Below the pieces are notes generated by a model that worked only from the letters and a program-made list of their open reading frames with translations, ran no database searches and was not told the DNA's origin. Source: Olivibacter sp. XZL3 (GTDB lineage Bacteria > Bacteroidota > Bacteroidia > Sphingobacteriales > Sphingobacteriaceae). Taken from it: 64,000 nucleotides of DNA. Positions 62,064 to 64,000 of the stretch are shown here, piece after piece; positions within the stretch are counted from its first letter, which is position 1, and each line of letters starts with the position of its first letter. The translations under genes were made by a program, and so were the position numbers. The stretch is taken from assembly GCF_004368405.1 (NCBI RefSeq), contig NZ_SBJH01000067.1:186001-250000 (forward strand), given 5' to 3'.

Positions 62064-64000
62064 TTATCTTACAAAAAGAAGTTCTCTTAATTTTGGAAGC
62101 GGCCATTGGCGATCATCAATGATCTGCTCAAGCTTATTGATATGATAACGGATTTTATCAAAATATGGCTTCACATTCTCATCATAAGCAATTGCTTTTT
62201 CACGAACGTCTTCCAGTACATTTGCTTTCTTGCGTTCCTGTCTCATCGCTTCAGCCTCCTCGAGTATCACGTTGATATGCTCGCCTATACGCTCCAACAG
62301 CTCAGACTGCGATTTGTATGCGGACTCTTTTATACCGAGCTCCTTTAATCCTTTCACATTCTCAATCAACTCGTTTTGATACGTAATTGCGGCCGGAACG
62401 ATAGAGCTGTTTACAATCTCCCCTATTACGCGAGCTTCAATTTGAATTTTCTTAAAGTAATTCTCTAATAAAATTTCGTGACGGGCCTCTCCTTCGCGTT
62501 TTGTCATGATTCCTAAAGATTCGAACATCTTTTCGGTTTTTTCACTTACGTAAACGTCTAAAGCTTTCGGCGTAGTCTTGATGTTGGATAAACCGCGTTT
62601 TGCTGCTTCTTCCTCCCACTCCTTACTGTATCCATTACCTTCGAAACGAATAGCTTTCGATTCTTTAATATATTTACGTACTACATTTAGAATCGCTAAA
62701 TCTTTCTTAGTTCCTTTTTTAATCTGCTTGTCAACTTCCACTTTGAACTTCGCCAACTGTTCTGCGACGATAGCGTTCAGTACCGTCATTGGGCTCGCAG
62801 AGTTTGCGGAAGATCCAACTGCACGGAATTCAAACTTATTTCCGGTAAAGGCAAATGGAGAGGTACGGTTACGATCGGTATTATCTAATTGCAAGGTAGG
62901 AATTTTAGGAATACCGTGCCACAACTGGCTGTCTGCTTTCACTTTCTTGGCAACACGCGCAGTTTCAACTTCGTCCAGTACAGCATTTAATTGGCTACCC
63001 AAGAAAATAGAAATGATAGCTGGAGGTGCTTCATTTGCACCTAAACGGTGATCGTTGCTAGCTGTGGCGATAGAAGCTCTTAATAAATCAGAATGTTCGT
63101 ATACCGCACGGATAACATTCACAAAGAAGGTTAAGAACATCAAGTTATTCTTAGGAGTCTTCCCTGGAGACAATAAATTGATGCCCGTGTTAGTAATTAA
63201 CGACCAGTTATTGTGCTTACCCGAGCCATTGATGTCGGCATACGGCTTTTCGTGCAGAAGAACTTTAAAATTGTGGCGGATAGCTACTTGCTCCATCAAA
63301 TTCATCAACAGTTGATTATGATCAATTGCCAGGTTGATCTCCTCAAACATAGGAGCACATTCGAACTGTGAAGGGGCTACTTCATTGTGCCGTGTTTTTA
63401 ATGGAATGCCCAATTTCAGTGCTTCTTGTTCTAGGTCGACCATAAAAGCCAGAACGCGCTCAGGAATCGCACCGAAGTAATGATCTTCTAGTTGTTGGCC
63501 TTTGGCAGACATATGGCCAAATAGTGTCCTTCCGGTCAATTGTAAATCAGGACGGCCATTGAACAAGGCTAAATCAACCAAAAAATATTCCTGCTCAATC
63601 CCTAAAGAAGGGAAAACCTTCTCAACGCCTTTGTCAAAATACTGTGCAACATCTACCGCAGCTTTGTCCAATGCATTTAAAGTTTTAAGCAAAGGTGCTT
63701 TATAGTCTAATGCTTCTCCGGTATATGACAGAAAAACTGTGGGAATACAAAGCGTTTTACTTCCTCCGGTTTCATAAATAAAGGCAGGTGAAGAAGGATC
63801 CCAGCCGGTATATCCCCTTGCTTCAAAGGTGTTGCGGATACCACCATTGGGGAAGCTGGAAGCGTCTGGTTCTTGTTGTACTAATGCGTCAGCTGTAAAT
63901 TTCTCAATAGCCACACCATCACCGCCAGGCTCAAAGAAAGCGTCGTGCTTTTCAGCGGTTGCGCCTGTTAAAGGCTGAAACCAGTGTGTATAATGACTCA
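62064..64000 (-). CDS. glnN: Glutamine synthetase type III (N-terminal part outside window)
   Basis: Ammonia-assimilating ligase making glutamine from glutamate and ATP. The frame is open at the right edge, so the visible 645 codons are the main and C-terminal part; an internal GTG at 63914 is not the start, because upstream codons read HWFQPLTGATAEKHDAFFEP, conserved in GSIII. The family-specific block KTRHNEVAPSQFECAP is present, with HNNWSLITNTGINLLSPG, SNDHRLGANEAPPAIISIFLG and NRTSPFAFTGNKFEFRAVG. A long helical C-terminal region (about 460-640) is normal for the approximately 730-residue type III enzymes. The regulatory adenylylation site of type I is not expected. Confidence 0.97.
   Translation of the reverse strand, partial: SHYTHWFQPLTGATAEKHDAFFEPGGDGVAIEKFTADALVQQEPDASSFPNGGIRNTFEARGYTGWDPSSPAFIYETGGSKTLCIPTVFLSYTGEALDYKAPLLKTLNALDKAAVDVAQYFDKGVEKVFPSLGIEQEYFLVDLALFNGRPDLQLTGRTLFGHMSAKGQQLEDHYFGAIPERVLAFMVDLEQEALKLGIPLKTRHNEVAPSQFECAPMFEEINLAIDHNQLLMNLMEQVAIRHNFKVLLHEKPYADINGSGKHNNWSLITNTGINLLSPGKTPKNNLMFLTFFVNVIRAVYEHSDLLRASIATASNDHRLGANEAPPAIISIFLGSQLNAVLDEVETARVAKKVKADSQLWHGIPKIPTLQLDNTDRNRTSPFAFTGNKFEFRAVGSSANSASPMTVLNAIVAEQLAKFKVEVDKQIKKGTKKDLAILNVVRKYIKESKAIRFEGNGYSKEWEEEAAKRGLSNIKTTPKALDVYVSEKTEKMFESLGIMTKREGEARHEILLENYFKKIQIEARVIGEIVNSSIVPAAITYQNELIENVKGLKELGIKESAYKSQSELLERIGEHINVILEEAEAMRQERKKANVLEDVREKAIAYDENVKPYFDKIRYHINKLEQIIDDRQWPLPKLRELLFVR

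Noticed and set aside
62578-63051. Plus-strand frame of 157 codons opposite glutamine synthetase III
   Set aside because: Long only because the opposing gene is open; glutamine synthetase motifs fill the other strand over the same range.
1-64000. tRNA, rRNA, CRISPR or insertion sequence
   Set aside because: Scanned by eye on both strands: no T-loop/CCA-ended cloverleaf, no rRNA consensus, no regularly spaced direct repeats and no transposase or terminal inverted repeats were seen.

Overview
The window looks like chromosomal core DNA from a Bacteroidota, most likely a Sphingobacteriales member (inference). The reasons are moderate G+C, a TamB-TamL pair, SusCD-style TonB physiology with lipoprotein signals rich in LxxC boxes, an exonuclease-fused DnaE, a type III glutamine synthetase, and promoters of the Bacteroidota type (TTTG-n19/20-TAnnTTTG). 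The clearest of these promoters lie upstream of rpsT and of the rpsL operon. I see no phage, insertion sequence, CRISPR array, rRNA or tRNA gene. Two genes run off the window: dnaE on the left and the type III glutamine synthetase on the right.

Layout from left to right. 1-5.4 kb holds dnaE (partial), an exported Gfo/Idh/MocA oxidoreductase and two small proteins. 5.6-13.2 kb is a tamB-tamL outer-membrane assembly operon. 13.4-18.4 kb holds malate dehydrogenase, a retropepsin-like protein and a GT4 / flippase-like membrane protein / GT4 operon. 18.4-25.3 kb is a leftward series: an EEP-fold phosphodiesterase, a sugar isomerase, an aldo/keto reductase, an FKBP isomerase, a GH1 beta-glucosidase overlapping a glycosyltransferase, and an Mpo1-like protein. 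25.4-31.3 kb is a leftward housekeeping block: pheT, a coiled-coil protein, zapA, a probable 6S RNA, rny, plus radC upstream.

31.7-36 kb holds a DUF1080 lipoprotein, rpsT, an S1/P1-like zinc enzyme and a TonB-dependent receptor. 36-41.3 kb is a xylose locus (isomerase/epimerase, xylA, xylB) read away from a LacI-type regulator; a near-perfect palindromic operator lies on the xylB promoter. 41.3-46.9 kb is a tripartite heavy-metal-type RND efflux operon. 47-53 kb covers ion handling: MgtE, a SulP transporter coupled to a beta carbonic anhydrase, a bestrophin and a Usp-like protein. 53.3-55.5 kb is an OmpR-type two-component system. 55.6-59.2 kb is the rpsL-rpsG-fusA-rpsJ operon, with rpsJ not followed by the other S10-operon genes. 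59.2-64 kb holds rimK, a RimK-linked protease-like protein, purM and glutamine synthetase III.

The most interesting non-coding signal is a rod-shaped, poly-U-terminated RNA between zapA and rny. Its arms pair over about 170 nt around a central open bubble, as in 6S RNA. Other unexplained structures are a poly-U hairpin inside the str operon between rpsG and fusA, hairpins between fusA and rpsJ and in the rny leader, and a 39-nt hairpin downstream of xylA.
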